A DNA stretch of 16,771 bases from CASQEL01 sp036655975 (GCA_036655975.1 JAVVPD010000044.1:1-16771); one strand, 5' to 3'. Shown: positions 1 through 7,917, counted from the first letter of the stretch. Notes: a model not told the origin generated them from the sequence alone. Made by a program: numbers and translations.

Positions 1-69
1 AAGGGCCAACTGGATGCTCAGGCGCGCCTTGCGGTTCTGCGTATGCGGGAAGGAGAACAACATGACTGA
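1..69 (+). CDS. C-terminal end of an upstream gene, probably ccmC (5' end outside window)
   Basis: Frame 1 is open from the first base to a TGA at 67-69 and encodes about 22 charged residues (KGQLDAQARLAVLRMREGEQ, then HD). The stop overlaps the start of the next gene by 8 nt, as is usual inside a translationally coupled operon. The downstream gene looks like ccmD, and in cytochrome c maturation operons ccmC, the membrane subunit of the heme exporter, normally sits directly before ccmD. The name is therefore an inference from position: the fragment is too short to identify by itself. A charged tail after the last membrane helix would fit CcmC. Confidence 0.5.
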   Translation, partial: KGQLDAQARLAVLRMREGEQHD

Positions 70-199
70 TTTATACTGGCTGTTAGCCGCCAATGTTGTG
101 GTATGGCTGGGGCTTGGCGCGTATCTTGTATTCATAGGCCGGGTTCAAAAATCTTTGGACACCCGTCTTCATCATTGGGAGATTTTGAAAAATGACTAA
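62..199 (+). CDS. ccmD: CcmD-like heme exporter small membrane protein
   Basis: A 45-residue protein with one hydrophobic helix (about residues 5-24, LLAANVVVWLGLGAYLVFIG) followed by a basic and charged cytoplasmic-type tail. This is the size and layout of CcmD, the small inner-membrane protein that works with the CcmABC transporter to release heme-loaded CcmE during cytochrome c maturation. The ATG at 62 was chosen because AGGAG at 51-55 lies six bases before it. An in-frame ATG at 14 would add 16 residues but has no such site and lies within the upstream reading frame. The stop TAA (197-199) overlaps the next start by 8 nt. CcmD is poorly conserved in sequence, so the call rests on size, topology and neighbours. 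Confidence 0.68.
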   Translation: MTDLYWLLAANVVVWLGLGAYLVFIGRVQKSLDTRLHHWEILKND

Positions 200-794
200 T
201 ATACAAAGGCCCTCTGGCGGGCAAAGAGCTGTTTTGGCTTTTGTGGGCTTGGGGCTTGTGGTCATGTTGGCGATTTCGTTCATGGACCGCATGCGTAACC
301 CTGATATGGTGGTGGTCAATGGTGGTGATGCCGGCATGGGGGCAGCGCAGAGTGGCGGCGAAGGTATGAATCCCGATATTGCCAAGCTCATGGAACACTT
401 GGGGAAAAACCCGAACGATGTTGCCGCACTCATGCACCTTTCCGAGCATTTGGTTAACGAGCACAATTGGGCGGCAGCCGAAACCTTTATCCGCCGTGCT
501 GTGGCCGCCGACCCGACCAATAGCCAGCCCGTGTTTTTGTTGGGGGTGGTGCAGCATAATCTCGGTCAGCATAAGGAAGCCGCCGTATCCCTTGAAAAAG
601 TTTTGGGAATGAAGGATGAAGCTTCGGTTCGCTATAGTCTTGGGGTGCTGTATATTTATTTTTTGAATGACACTACGAACGGGATCAAACATCTTTCTGC
701 CGGGCTGAATGATCCCAAAGCTCCAGAAGAATTAAAAAAGAAAATACGTGAAGAATTGGAAAAAGCGCCTTTGCCCGCACAGAAAAAAAAGTAA
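192..794 (+). CDS. Membrane-anchored TPR protein, CcmI/NrfG-like
   Basis: 200 residues. After a short polar N-terminus there is one transmembrane segment (about 14-32, VLAFVGLGLVVMLAISF), a Gly/Ala-rich spacer, and then tetratricopeptide-type helical repeats from about residue 60 to 180 (for example PNDVAALMHLSEHLV followed by AAETFIRRAVAADPTN). The C-terminus is Lys-rich. The topology suggests a TPR domain facing the periplasm. It overlaps ccmD by 8 nt, so it is translated with the heme exporter genes. In such operons TPR proteins of the CcmH/CcmI (CycH, NrfG) type present apocytochrome to the heme ligation machinery, and that is the likely role here. It lacks the N-terminal two-helix part of full CcmI. 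It resembles the TPR protein at 3170-3907. The specific partner is inferred. Confidence 0.72.
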   Translation: MTNIQRPSGGQRAVLAFVGLGLVVMLAISFMDRMRNPDMVVVNGGDAGMGAAQSGGEGMNPDIAKLMEHLGKNPNDVAALMHLSEHLVNEHNWAAAETFIRRAVAADPTNSQPVFLLGVVQHNLGQHKEAAVSLEKVLGMKDEASVRYSLGVLYIYFLNDTTNGIKHLSAGLNDPKAPEELKKKIREELEKAPLPAQKKK

Positions 795-825
795 TTTCCC
801 CCCGTGCGCGCGTCGTGTAGAGCGG

Positions 826-867
826 AAAAGGGCTTTCCCCGTAGATTTTTTCAGGGAAAGCCCTTTT
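826..867 (+). terminator. Intrinsic terminator after the ccm-TPR unit
   Basis: A perfect 14-bp inverted repeat (AAAAGGGCTTTCCC at 826-839 and its complement at 854-867) has a 14-nt loop. The right arm ends in a run of five T (863-867), followed by a further T-rich stretch. It begins 31 nt after the stop of the TPR gene and separates that operon from the chemoreceptor gene. Because the stem starts with AAAA it could also work partly for transcripts coming from the other side, but no minus-strand gene ends here. Confidence 0.88.
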
Positions 868-924
868 TCGTGTTTACAGCAAAATAACTGTGCGGGAAAC
901 TATAAGAATAAATAGTGTTGACTC

Positions 925-951
925 TAAAGAAAGTGTGTAATGATACGATGA
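925..951 (+). promoter_or_regulatory. Candidate sigma-28 (FliA) promoter for the chemoreceptor
   Basis: TAAAGAAA at 925-932, an 11-nt spacer, then TACGATGA at 944-951. The E. coli FliA consensus is TAAAGTTT-N11-GCCGATAA. The match is 5/8 in the -35 half, including all of TAAA, and 5/8 in the -10 half, including the core CGAT, with exact spacing. An MCP gene is a typical FliA target. An alternative sigma-70 reading uses TTGACT at 918-923, but its partner -10 (AATGAT at 939-944, 15-nt spacer) is poor. The two could overlap. This is an eye match, not a scored motif search. Confidence 0.42.
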
Positions 952-1002
952 AGACAGATAAGGATATAGGCGGATTGTAGATAAACTTTTTTCTGGCAGT
1001 AT

Positions 1003-1006
1003 GGAG
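1003..1006 (+). promoter_or_regulatory. Ribosome binding site that sets the MCP start
   Basis: GGAG lies six bases before the ATG at 1013. An in-frame ATG at 1001 precedes this site and has no comparable site of its own, so translation most likely starts at 1013 and the METR extension is not made. Confidence 0.6.
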
Positions 1007-1012
1007 ACGCGC

Positions 1013-3040
1013 ATGAAAATTGCTACCAAATTGTTGTCCGCTATTTTGGGAATTCTGGTGTTAGGGGCGGGGGCCTCTTCGTGGTGGACTTCCTCAATAA
1101 CGGAAAAAGCCTTGGAGCAGGCCATCACGGGGGAACAGGCTGCGCTGGTTTCTGGGGCTCTCAACAATTTTGAAGCACGCATTGCGACCATGCGTATGCT
1201 GTTGGCACAAGGCAGTGAGGCCGTCTACGTGCGGAATGTACTGCTGGACGCGTCCAATGCGGACTATGTGCAGGCAGCCAACACGCGCTTGACGATGACG
1301 GAACAAGTGGTGCCCAACGTGGTCGTGTATGGCGTTATTCGCACTGACGGTCTGGTGGTTGCCAGTTCGGTGACTGCCAGCGTGGGGAAGCTGAACCTTG
1401 GGGATCGCCAGTATTTTAAAGATGTTCTCAAATATGATAAACTTATTATTTCAGCCCCCGCGCTGAGCCGCAGCACCAAGATGCCCGCATTTTTTATGGC
1501 CCAGCCAGTGCACTATGACAAAAAGATTATCGGCATGGTATTCATGACGGTAGATCTTGCAGCCATGGGGCAGCAAATTTTTAGCAATATCAGCATTGGC
1601 AAAGAGGGCTATATGTTTATGATGGCCCCTCCCGGTAAAACCTTGTTTCATCCTAATGCCAAGCGAATTTTTGAAGATACCTCAAAATTTGACTGGGTGG
1701 CGGGCATGTTTGCATGTAAAAACGGTATATTCCCCTACAGTTTTAATGGTGTGGATCGTTTAAGCGCCGTGGCAACCAGTGAAAGTACCGGCTGGTTGCT
1801 GGCCTTAACCGCTCCCCGTGACGATGTGCTGGCTGGCGTGGCCCAAGCACGTAATGCCAGCATGCTAGCCGCCTTGTGTATGACGCTGGTGGTGGGGCTT
1901 GTGAGTTTGATCATGGTGCGTAATATGACGCAATCCTTGGGGCGCGCCGTGAAGGTGGCTGAGGCCGTGGCGGCGGGGGATTTGTCTGACAGCCCCCCCA
2001 CCACGCGCGTGGACGAAGTGGGGGTATTGCGCCGTGCCTTACAATCTATGGTGGTGAGCTTGCGGACAATGATGACCACGGCAGAAACCAAAACGCAGGA
2101 GGCTCAGGCCGCTGCCGAACAAGCGGCGCAAGCTGTTGCAGCGGCAGAAAAAGCCCAAGCCGTTGCCGAGGGTGCGCGCCACGCAGGTTTGCTGGAAGCG
2201 GCCTCGCGTTTAGACGCTATCGTTTCGAGGGTAGTTTCTGCCGCAGCAGAGCTTGCAGCGCAGGTGGAAGAAGCGGGCCGAGGGGCAGAAGTGCAGCGCG
2301 AGCGCATAACCGAAAGTGCCAGCGCTATGGAAGAAATGAATGCGACGGTTCTGGCCGTGGCTCGGAATGCCGAGGAAGCCGCTACCGCCACCGATAATGC
2401 CCGTAAAGATGCCTCTCGCGGTGCAAATATTGTGCATGAAGTGGTGCAAGCCATAGACACGGTATCTGTGGGCGCTAAGGATGTGAGTATAAAAATCACG
2501 GCCTTGGGTGAGCGGGCGCGGGGTATTGGACAGGTAATGGGCGTTATTTCCGATATTGCGGATCAGACCAACCTGTTGGCTTTGAACGCGGCTATTGAAG
2601 CGGCTCGGGCTGGGGATGCGGGGCGCGGTTTTGCCGTGGTAGCCGATGAAGTGCGTAAATTAGCAGAAAAAACTATGACAGCCACCAAGGAAGTGGGAGA
2701 CGCGATTACAGCCATCCAAAAAGGCACCACGGATGTGGTCAATGCGGTGCAGGATTCGGGGCAGGCCATTGAGCGGAGCACGCAATTGGTCAACCAGGCG
2801 GGGCAGGCGCTTGAGGACATTGTGCGTATGGTGGAAAGCAATTCGGACCAAGTGCGGGCCATTGCTACCGCCAGCGAGGAACAGTCTGCCGCCAGTGAAG
2901 AAATCAGCCGTGGTACGGACGAGATTAACCGTATCGCCGCAGAAACCGCCAATGCCATGCAGCAATCCACGCAGGCGGTGCGAGAAATGGAAAATTTGGC
3001 GCAAGATCTGCAAACCTTGGTGAAAGATTTACAAAAATAG
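1013..3040 (+). CDS. Methyl-accepting chemotaxis protein with periplasmic Cache sensor domain
   Basis: 675 residues from the ATG at 1013. Order: transmembrane helix 1 (about 8-25); a periplasmic double-Cache-type ligand domain (about 30-275, with YGVIRTDGLVVASS and DRQYFKDVLK typical of dCache_1); transmembrane helix 2 (about 283-304); HAMP (about 305-357); an Ala/Glu/Gln-rich coiled-coil insertion (about 358-395); and the methylation and signalling helices to the end. The hairpin tip is classic (DQTNLLALNAAIEAARAG, starting at residue 517, then GRGFAVVADEVRKLAEKT), so it should bind CheA/CheW. There is no C-terminal NWETF-type pentapeptide for tethering CheR. Cache domains commonly bind amino acids or organic acids, but the ligand cannot be read here. 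It appears to be a single-gene unit between a terminator and a hairpin. Confidence 0.95.
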   Translation: MKIATKLLSAILGILVLGAGASSWWTSSITEKALEQAITGEQAALVSGALNNFEARIATMRMLLAQGSEAVYVRNVLLDASNADYVQAANTRLTMTEQVVPNVVVYGVIRTDGLVVASSVTASVGKLNLGDRQYFKDVLKYDKLIISAPALSRSTKMPAFFMAQPVHYDKKIIGMVFMTVDLAAMGQQIFSNISIGKEGYMFMMAPPGKTLFHPNAKRIFEDTSKFDWVAGMFACKNGIFPYSFNGVDRLSAVATSESTGWLLALTAPRDDVLAGVAQARNASMLAALCMTLVVGLVSLIMVRNMTQSLGRAVKVAEAVAAGDLSDSPPTTRVDEVGVLRRALQSMVVSLRTMMTTAETKTQEAQAAAEQAAQAVAAAEKAQAVAEGARHAGLLEAASRLDAIVSRVVSAAAELAAQVEEAGRGAEVQRERITESASAMEEMNATVLAVARNAEEAATATDNARKDASRGANIVHEVVQAIDTVSVGAKDVSIKITALGERARGIGQVMGVISDIADQTNLLALNAAIEAARAGDAGRGFAVVADEVRKLAEKTMTATKEVGDAITAIQKGTTDVVNAVQDSGQAIERSTQLVNQAGQALEDIVRMVESNSDQVRAIATASEEQSAASEEISRGTDEINRIAAETANAMQQSTQAVREMENLAQDLQTLVKDLQK

Positions 3041-3082
3041 TAAAAAGACACGAGCTGTTATTTAAAAAATAGAGTTTAGTTG

Positions 3083-3116
3083 AGGGCGCTTGCGGAAAAT
3101 TTTCTGCAAGCGCCCT
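3083..3116 (+). terminator. Strong hairpin after the MCP gene, no T-run
   Basis: AGGGCGCTTGC (3083-3093) is perfectly repeated in reverse complement at 3106-3116. The 12-nt centre (GGAAAATTTTCT) can pair with itself, so the stem may extend to about 15 bp with a small loop. It lies 43 nt after the MCP stop. No T-run follows on either strand, so it is an atypical terminator; it could instead stabilise the transcript 3' end or attenuate read-through into the next TPR gene. Confidence 0.45.
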
Positions 3117-3169
3117 TGCTACTTGGGACGGCTCAAGGTAAACTACAAGAAGAACATTATGGGGGGCTT

Positions 3170-3907
3170 ATGGCGCAGAAGAAAAAACAGCCGTCGACAC
3201 GGGAAAAAGTTGTGCAATCCGCATCACATGCACAAGATACGCCCACAGTGACCGTGCCGAAAGTGGCCACACGAGAATCTGTTCACGCAGAACAATTGCA
3301 CGATAAAACCGATGCCGTGCGTCGGAGTACGATGTATTTTGCTGTGGGTATCGCCTTGGTGGCGGGGATTTATATGGGAACCTTGCTGCCTGCGCTGCTG
3401 CGCCCCACGCCTTCGGCACAGGATCAAGCCGCACAAGCTCGGCCCGCTACGGCGGCACCGTCCGCCACTGTGCCCCAGCCAACGGATTCGCCAGATATTG
3501 CCAAACATATTTTAACACTCGAACAAGTGGTGTTGAAAAATCCCAAAGATATGGCGGCGTGGATTAATTTGGGAAATATGTATTTTGATACCCACAATCA
3601 TAAAGGGGCTATCAGCGCTTATGAAAAAGCCTTGGCGATCAATCCCAATAATGCCGATGTGCTGACGGATCTGGGCATCATGTATCGTGATGAGAAAATG
3701 TACGAACAAGCCGTAAAAGCGTTTCAAAAGGCTGCGCTTGTGAATCCAAAGCACGAGCAAGCCTTGTTCAATCGCGGTGTGGTGCTGTTTTATGACTTGC
3801 AGCGCAAAGATGAAGGTCGTGCCGCGTGGCGGCAATTGTTGGCAGTTAATCCTGCTGCTAAGGCTCCCGATGGGAAAAATATCCGAGATATGGTGGAAGG
3901 CCGCTAA
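3170..3907 (+). CDS. Membrane-anchored TPR protein
   Basis: 245 residues from the ATG at 3170. The open frame runs further upstream to a TTG at 3080, but that stretch carries the 3083-3116 hairpin and has no good ribosome site, so the ATG was preferred; a G-rich stretch at 3161-3166 precedes it closely. A Lys/Gln-rich cytoplasmic N-terminus is followed by a transmembrane helix (about 53-75, MYFAVGIALVAGIYMGTLL), a Pro/Ala-rich linker, and then about three TPR units (DMAAWINLGNMYF, ADVLTDLGIMYRD, EQALFNRGVVLFYD). After the linker it starts PDIAK and later KNPKDMAA, like PDIAK and KNPNDVAA in the TPR protein at 192-794, so the two are probably paralogues. A role as a protein-protein scaffold, possibly in cytochrome maturation, is inferred; the substrate is unknown. 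Confidence 0.75.
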   Translation: MAQKKKQPSTREKVVQSASHAQDTPTVTVPKVATRESVHAEQLHDKTDAVRRSTMYFAVGIALVAGIYMGTLLPALLRPTPSAQDQAAQARPATAAPSATVPQPTDSPDIAKHILTLEQVVLKNPKDMAAWINLGNMYFDTHNHKGAISAYEKALAINPNNADVLTDLGIMYRDEKMYEQAVKAFQKAALVNPKHEQALFNRGVVLFYDLQRKDEGRAAWRQLLAVNPAAKAPDGKNIRDMVEGR

Positions 3908-3994
3908 AGCAGGCTTTGCTATGACGGGGCGCTGCTGCATGTCACTGCATTTTAAGTGGCGGGATTTTTCATAGGATGAAAATGGTAAGAATAT

Positions 3995-6900
3995 ATGCGA
4001 AATAATATGTATTTGCGTGTTTTTTGCGTCCACAGGGTGCAACATTTTCTGTCTCTGTCCGTACTTGCGGTGTTGCTGTCGATTTTTTGCCCGGGGCTTG
4101 TGGGGGCGCAAACGCCCGTGCCCACCACGCTGGTGCAGGCGGCTACTCCCATGCTTCCCTATCTGGATTGGTTGAACGATCCCAGTGGTAGGTTGACGGC
4201 AGAAGATATGAGCGATGGGGCGCAGCAAGCAGCCTTTCGCCCCTTGAATTTGGAAAAGATGCCCCGTGAAACGGGTACCGTGTGGTTACGCTTTACCTTG
4301 GCTCCCCGCGTTATGGACGCCCGCCCGGGTACCTATTTGTTGGATATGGGCGAAGGCGTGCCGGGTACCCCCACGCTGTATATCCCTAAGCATAATGTGT
4401 TGAGCGACACCACAGAATGGCAAGACTTTACCCCCAGCCAGCGATCCATTTTTTTGATGCCCGACGCGCAAGTGAACCCCGTCACCGCCTATATAAAAAT
4501 GTCAGGAATGCCAGGGCTGTGGTTTGCCCCTGTGCTGCGTACTCCCCACAATGCCGCTACCGCTTTGGAACGCTTGGTGCGCCCTGCGGTTATTGTCATG
4601 TTGGGTGTGGTCATGTTGCTGTGTCTGCTACGCGGCTTGACCGAACGCGGTGAATGGCGCTTTTGGACGAGCCTGTACACGGGGGCGGCTTTGCTGCATT
4701 CGGTGTGGGGCGTGCCCACGGTGCTGCAGGGCCATGTGCCGATGGGCGAAATTGCCGCAGTGCTCGCTCCGGGGGTAGCGCTGATGCTCTTACCCCATGT
4801 GGGCCGTCATCTGATGCACACACGGGAACATGCGCGCATTATTGATCTGCAGTATATTTTACTCTCCTTACCCGGTGCTGCGCTGGCTTTATTGCCGCTG
4901 GTGCCGGGTTTTTCGTGGACTATCCGTTATCTTGATCTGTGGCCCTTGGGAACCCTGCTGCTGGTGCCCACCACTCTGGGCGCGTGGCTCATGGGTTTAG
5001 CGGGGGCACGGCGTTTTTTATTGGGCTGTTTGTTGCCCCCTTTAGCAACGGCTTTGGGGATTGTGGGCATTGGCTCCACGGTACCGGCACCTGTGCTGGC
5101 CACCGCACCTTTATGGGGGGTCGCCCTCAGCGCTTTGTTGATTGCGGGTATGTCCGTCACCTATGAACCTTCCCACGCGGAAGGGGAGAAGAAGGCCCCC
5201 GATGATGTGCTGGATGATCCGGCCTTACGCATTGTTTCACCGGAAGAATTGGCCCAAGAAAATGCTATGCCAATGCCGGAACCCGCTATGTGGGAAAAAG
5301 ATGCGGCACCGCGTGTGCCCGTCGACAGTGCGGCCCTAGAGTGGGAAGGAAAATTACGTGTGCCCTTGGATTCGTTGCAGCGTGAAATTTCTGCTTTGAG
5401 CGCATGCGCTTTGCCGCCCGCAGCCCGCCAGCATGCACAAGTGGTGCAGGGGCTTATACATGGCATGACAGAGGTCTTTTCTGAACCCTTGGAAGAATCG
5501 GAATCTTCGTCCTGTGCGGAAAAGGAAGAAAGTGTTTTTGATTTACAGCAAATTTTGCGCGATGCCCATGACAGCGTAGCGACGAGTGCGGAAAATAAAA
5601 ATATTGCCCTTTCGTGGTTTATGCCGCCGCATTTGGCAACCCGCTATGTGGGTGATGGGGGGCGTTTGGCTACTTGCACACGCCTGCTCTTGGAAAGTGC
5701 CGTGCGAGCCACCAGCCGTGGTGGGGTGCAAGTGGCGGTGCGCCGTGTGCCGGAAAGTGTGGATGCCGGGCATTTGCTCTTTGCGGTTACAGATACGGGC
5801 ACGGGTATGCCCCCGCACGACCGTAGCTCCATGGCCTTGGCGCGGACATGGGAACTGGCCGCTGCCCATCGGGGATTTTTAGGCGTGGAGTGCAGCCCGC
5901 ACGGGACTTCCATTTCTTTTACCGTGCGTTTGCAGGTGGCTTCCACAAATTCAGCAGGCACGGCGGAACAAGCCACACCGCCGGACGCGCCCAAGGCGGC
6001 GACAAGTGCAAGACCCGCAGCGGCTATGCCCACTGCGGGCGTGACAGCGGAGGGCGCAGCCGCCCATACGTGCAGCGGTGAAGACGGCGTAAAGGTGGTA
6101 CAGCCGCAGGCGCAGGCAGACAGTCACTCGGCTTTACCCCGCATCATTATTGCCGATGATAGTCTGAGCAATCGCCAATTGCTGGCTTTTTTTCTAGAAG
6201 GTTTACCCTACCAGACGCAGGAAGCGCGCAGCCCTGACGAGGCCGTGGACTTGTATCTTGCAGTGCCGGCAGCGCTCGTTATTTTTGATGGCGATATGCC
6301 CGAAGAAGATACCCTCAGCGCGGTGAATCGTATTCGCGCTTTTGAAGCGGAACACGCGCTGCCCGCCGCATTGGCGCTGGCCCTGACCACCGACGAAAGC
6401 CGCTGGGACACCCTGCACCAAGGTGGTTTTACGCATGCGCTGGTGAAGCCCGTTGCGCGTACAGGCTTACGTCGTACCGTGCAGGAATTATTGCCTGCGG
6501 GAACTCTGCCGCCTTCTCCTGCTACTGCTTCGGCACAGGCAAACAGTCGGGAGCAGACAAAACTTGCGGATATGCCTCAGGCCGGAACTCCACAGGGAGA
6601 AACAGATTTTGTGCCACTTTTTGTGGAAAGTGAAGAAGAGGGTATTATTGACACGGGCGCTCCTTTGCCGGATTCATCCCCTGTGTCTAAGGCCTTCACC
6701 GCGCCTTTGAGCATGTCTGCGGATGACGATATTTCTTTGCCGTCCCCTGCCACGGGAATGCCCATACCACTGATGGATGTGCCGAACGAAATCCGTGGCA
6801 CTGTCAGCGTGGAGGATTCGGATGATGTGACCGTGGAGAATGTGTATCCGTATCCTTCCCATATGGGGCCAGCGGTGGAGACAGTTGCTGAGGGTGTTGC

Positions 6901-7849
6901 TGCAGCACAGCTCGGCGTGATTGATGCTCCCCCCAGTGCCCCTCCACATGAGCCTGTCAGCCCCATTGCGGCTACGCCCACAAAGGCCCCGTCTTTTTCC
7001 CCTAGCCCCGTGTTCAAAGCGGGGCCAGATGTGGAAGCTGGGAACATGCGCGACCTACCGTTCCGCGCTCCCAGTAATGTGGCAGAGTGGGTGGGCGAAC
7101 CCATGCCCATAGCCAAAGTGCCTGCCCCCATTGCCGTGCCTGCCCCAGCGCAAGGGCCTTCGCGGGTGCCGGATTTGCTCACGCCCTATACGCCGGACAG
7201 TGCCCACGCCTCAGAGGCAAGCCTTGCGGATACCGGTATTTCGGCCCCCGATTCCCGTGCGTTCAACCCGTCCAAGGTGCAGAGCACCTTCGTTCCCTTG
7301 TCTTTTCCGTCCGCCACTGCGGAGTACAGCCCCGTTCTTGCCAGTGCCCCTAAGGCAGAGCGCTTGTCATTATTGTCTGAGGAATCACCCTTATTAGATT
7401 TTATCATTGCTGCGCCCACGCTTACGCCAAAGCCGGCAATGCCGACCAGTCCTGTGCGCGCGGAAAAAAGTTCTACGCCGTCCCCGTCGGCTTCTGGCGT
7501 GCAGCCCAGGCCTGACCCTGCCCCTGTGTCAACAGCGCCCGTAGCTGCGGCAGAGCCAACAGAGCCAATTCCGGACGTGGATTCACCTATTCCGATTATG
7601 CTGGAAGAATTTGACGAGGCCATGCGCTATGCCCGTGGCGGCTTTGCGCGGAATAATATTCAGGCGGTGCAGGAAGCGGCAGCCTATATTGCTAACCGTT
7701 CTGAAACCTGCGGTTTGCGGGTGTTAGCACGCATGGCCCGTTGTGTGGGGGAAGCTGCCAAGGCTGAAGATAAAGAAGCCTTGAAAAACCTGTTGCCAGA
7801 ATTGGAAACGGCTGTAGAACGTAACAAAATAGCCTTGTTAAAAAAATAA
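3995..7849 (+). CDS. 7TMR-DISM-type hybrid sensor protein with degenerate kinase, intact receiver and His-less Hpt-like tail
   Basis: 1284 residues. Order: signal peptide (about 1-38, ending GLVGA before QTP); periplasmic domain (about 40-190) like the DISM extracellular domain; seven-helix membrane region (about 195-388); kinase-like region (about 455-650); receiver (about 715-835); Pro/Ala/Ser-rich linker of about 360 residues; Hpt-like helical tail (about 1201-1280). In the DHp helix the phospho-His position reads QREIS, with Arg463 where SHEI would have His. In the ATPase domain the N-box Asn is Ser568 (LLESAVRAT), whereas the G1 motif D600-TGTG is present. The receiver is complete: D721/D722, phosphoacceptor D765 (IFDGDMP), K818. 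In the tail, Tyr1231 stands where Hpt has His. It probably works as a phospho-accepting sensor or scaffold, not as an autokinase; that is inference. It starts 87 nt after the TPR gene with only a weak ribosome site (GGTAAG). Confidence 0.85.
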   Translation: MRNNMYLRVFCVHRVQHFLSLSVLAVLLSIFCPGLVGAQTPVPTTLVQAATPMLPYLDWLNDPSGRLTAEDMSDGAQQAAFRPLNLEKMPRETGTVWLRFTLAPRVMDARPGTYLLDMGEGVPGTPTLYIPKHNVLSDTTEWQDFTPSQRSIFLMPDAQVNPVTAYIKMSGMPGLWFAPVLRTPHNAATALERLVRPAVIVMLGVVMLLCLLRGLTERGEWRFWTSLYTGAALLHSVWGVPTVLQGHVPMGEIAAVLAPGVALMLLPHVGRHLMHTREHARIIDLQYILLSLPGAALALLPLVPGFSWTIRYLDLWPLGTLLLVPTTLGAWLMGLAGARRFLLGCLLPPLATALGIVGIGSTVPAPVLATAPLWGVALSALLIAGMSVTYEPSHAEGEKKAPDDVLDDPALRIVSPEELAQENAMPMPEPAMWEKDAAPRVPVDSAALEWEGKLRVPLDSLQREISALSACALPPAARQHAQVVQGLIHGMTEVFSEPLEESESSSCAEKEESVFDLQQILRDAHDSVATSAENKNIALSWFMPPHLATRYVGDGGRLATCTRLLLESAVRATSRGGVQVAVRRVPESVDAGHLLFAVTDTGTGMPPHDRSSMALARTWELAAAHRGFLGVECSPHGTSISFTVRLQVASTNSAGTAEQATPPDAPKAATSARPAAAMPTAGVTAEGAAAHTCSGEDGVKVVQPQAQADSHSALPRIIIADDSLSNRQLLAFFLEGLPYQTQEARSPDEAVDLYLAVPAALVIFDGDMPEEDTLSAVNRIRAFEAEHALPAALALALTTDESRWDTLHQGGFTHALVKPVARTGLRRTVQELLPAGTLPPSPATASAQANSREQTKLADMPQAGTPQGETDFVPLFVESEEEGIIDTGAPLPDSSPVSKAFTAPLSMSADDDISLPSPATGMPIPLMDVPNEIRGTVSVEDSDDVTVENVYPYPSHMGPAVETVAEGVAAAQLGVIDAPPSAPPHEPVSPIAATPTKAPSFSPSPVFKAGPDVEAGNMRDLPFRAPSNVAEWVGEPMPIAKVPAPIAVPAPAQGPSRVPDLLTPYTPDSAHASEASLADTGISAPDSRAFNPSKVQSTFVPLSFPSATAEYSPVLASAPKAERLSLLSEESPLLDFIIAAPTLTPKPAMPTSPVRAEKSSTPSPSASGVQPRPDPAPVSTAPVAAAEPTEPIPDVDSPIPIMLEEFDEAMRYARGGFARNNIQAVQEAAAYIANRSETCGLRVLARMARCVGEAAKAEDKEALKNLLPELETAVERNKIALLKK

Positions 7850-7879
7850 GGCTCCCCGAACCTTATGGGGGGGAGCCTT
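7840..7879 (-). terminator. Intrinsic terminator of the minus-strand operon
   Basis: A perfect 10-bp stem (AAGGCTCCCC at 7848-7857 and its complement at 7870-7879) has a 12-nt loop. Read on the minus strand it is followed at once by ATTTTTTT (7840-7847), a textbook U-tract. The seven A on the plus strand lie in the last codons (Leu-Lys-Lys-stop) of the convergent sensor gene, so the terminator of one operon is partly built from the coding end of the other. On the plus strand no T-run follows, so it is mainly a minus-strand signal. Confidence 0.8.
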
Positions 7880-7882
7880 CTG

Positions 7883-7909
7883 CACAGGGGAGATATTGTC
7901 TCCCCTGTG
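7883..7909. terminator. Second hairpin between the convergent genes
   Basis: A perfect 11-bp inverted repeat, CACAGGGGAGA (7883-7893) and its complement (7899-7909), has a 5-nt loop TATTG. On the plus strand it is followed only by a loose T-rich stretch (GTGATTCTTTA), so it could be a weak terminator for the sensor gene. On the minus strand it lies just after the nitroreductase stop and before the main terminator, and may protect the transcript end. Confidence 0.6.
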
Positions 7910-7917
7910 GTGATTCT

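Noticed and set aside
14..61. A longer ccmD start at the ATG at 14
   Set aside because: It lies in the upstream reading frame, lacks a ribosome site, and the ATG at 62 has AGGAG at good spacing.
3080..3169. N-terminal extension of the second TPR protein from a TTG at 3080
   Set aside because: The segment contains a strong hairpin and no ribosome site; the ATG at 3170 gives a normal TPR-anchor protein.
3512..4228. Open frame of 238 codons on the minus strand
   Set aside because: It runs against the TPR gene and the start of the sensor gene; its translation is His- and Gln-rich with no recognisable motif.
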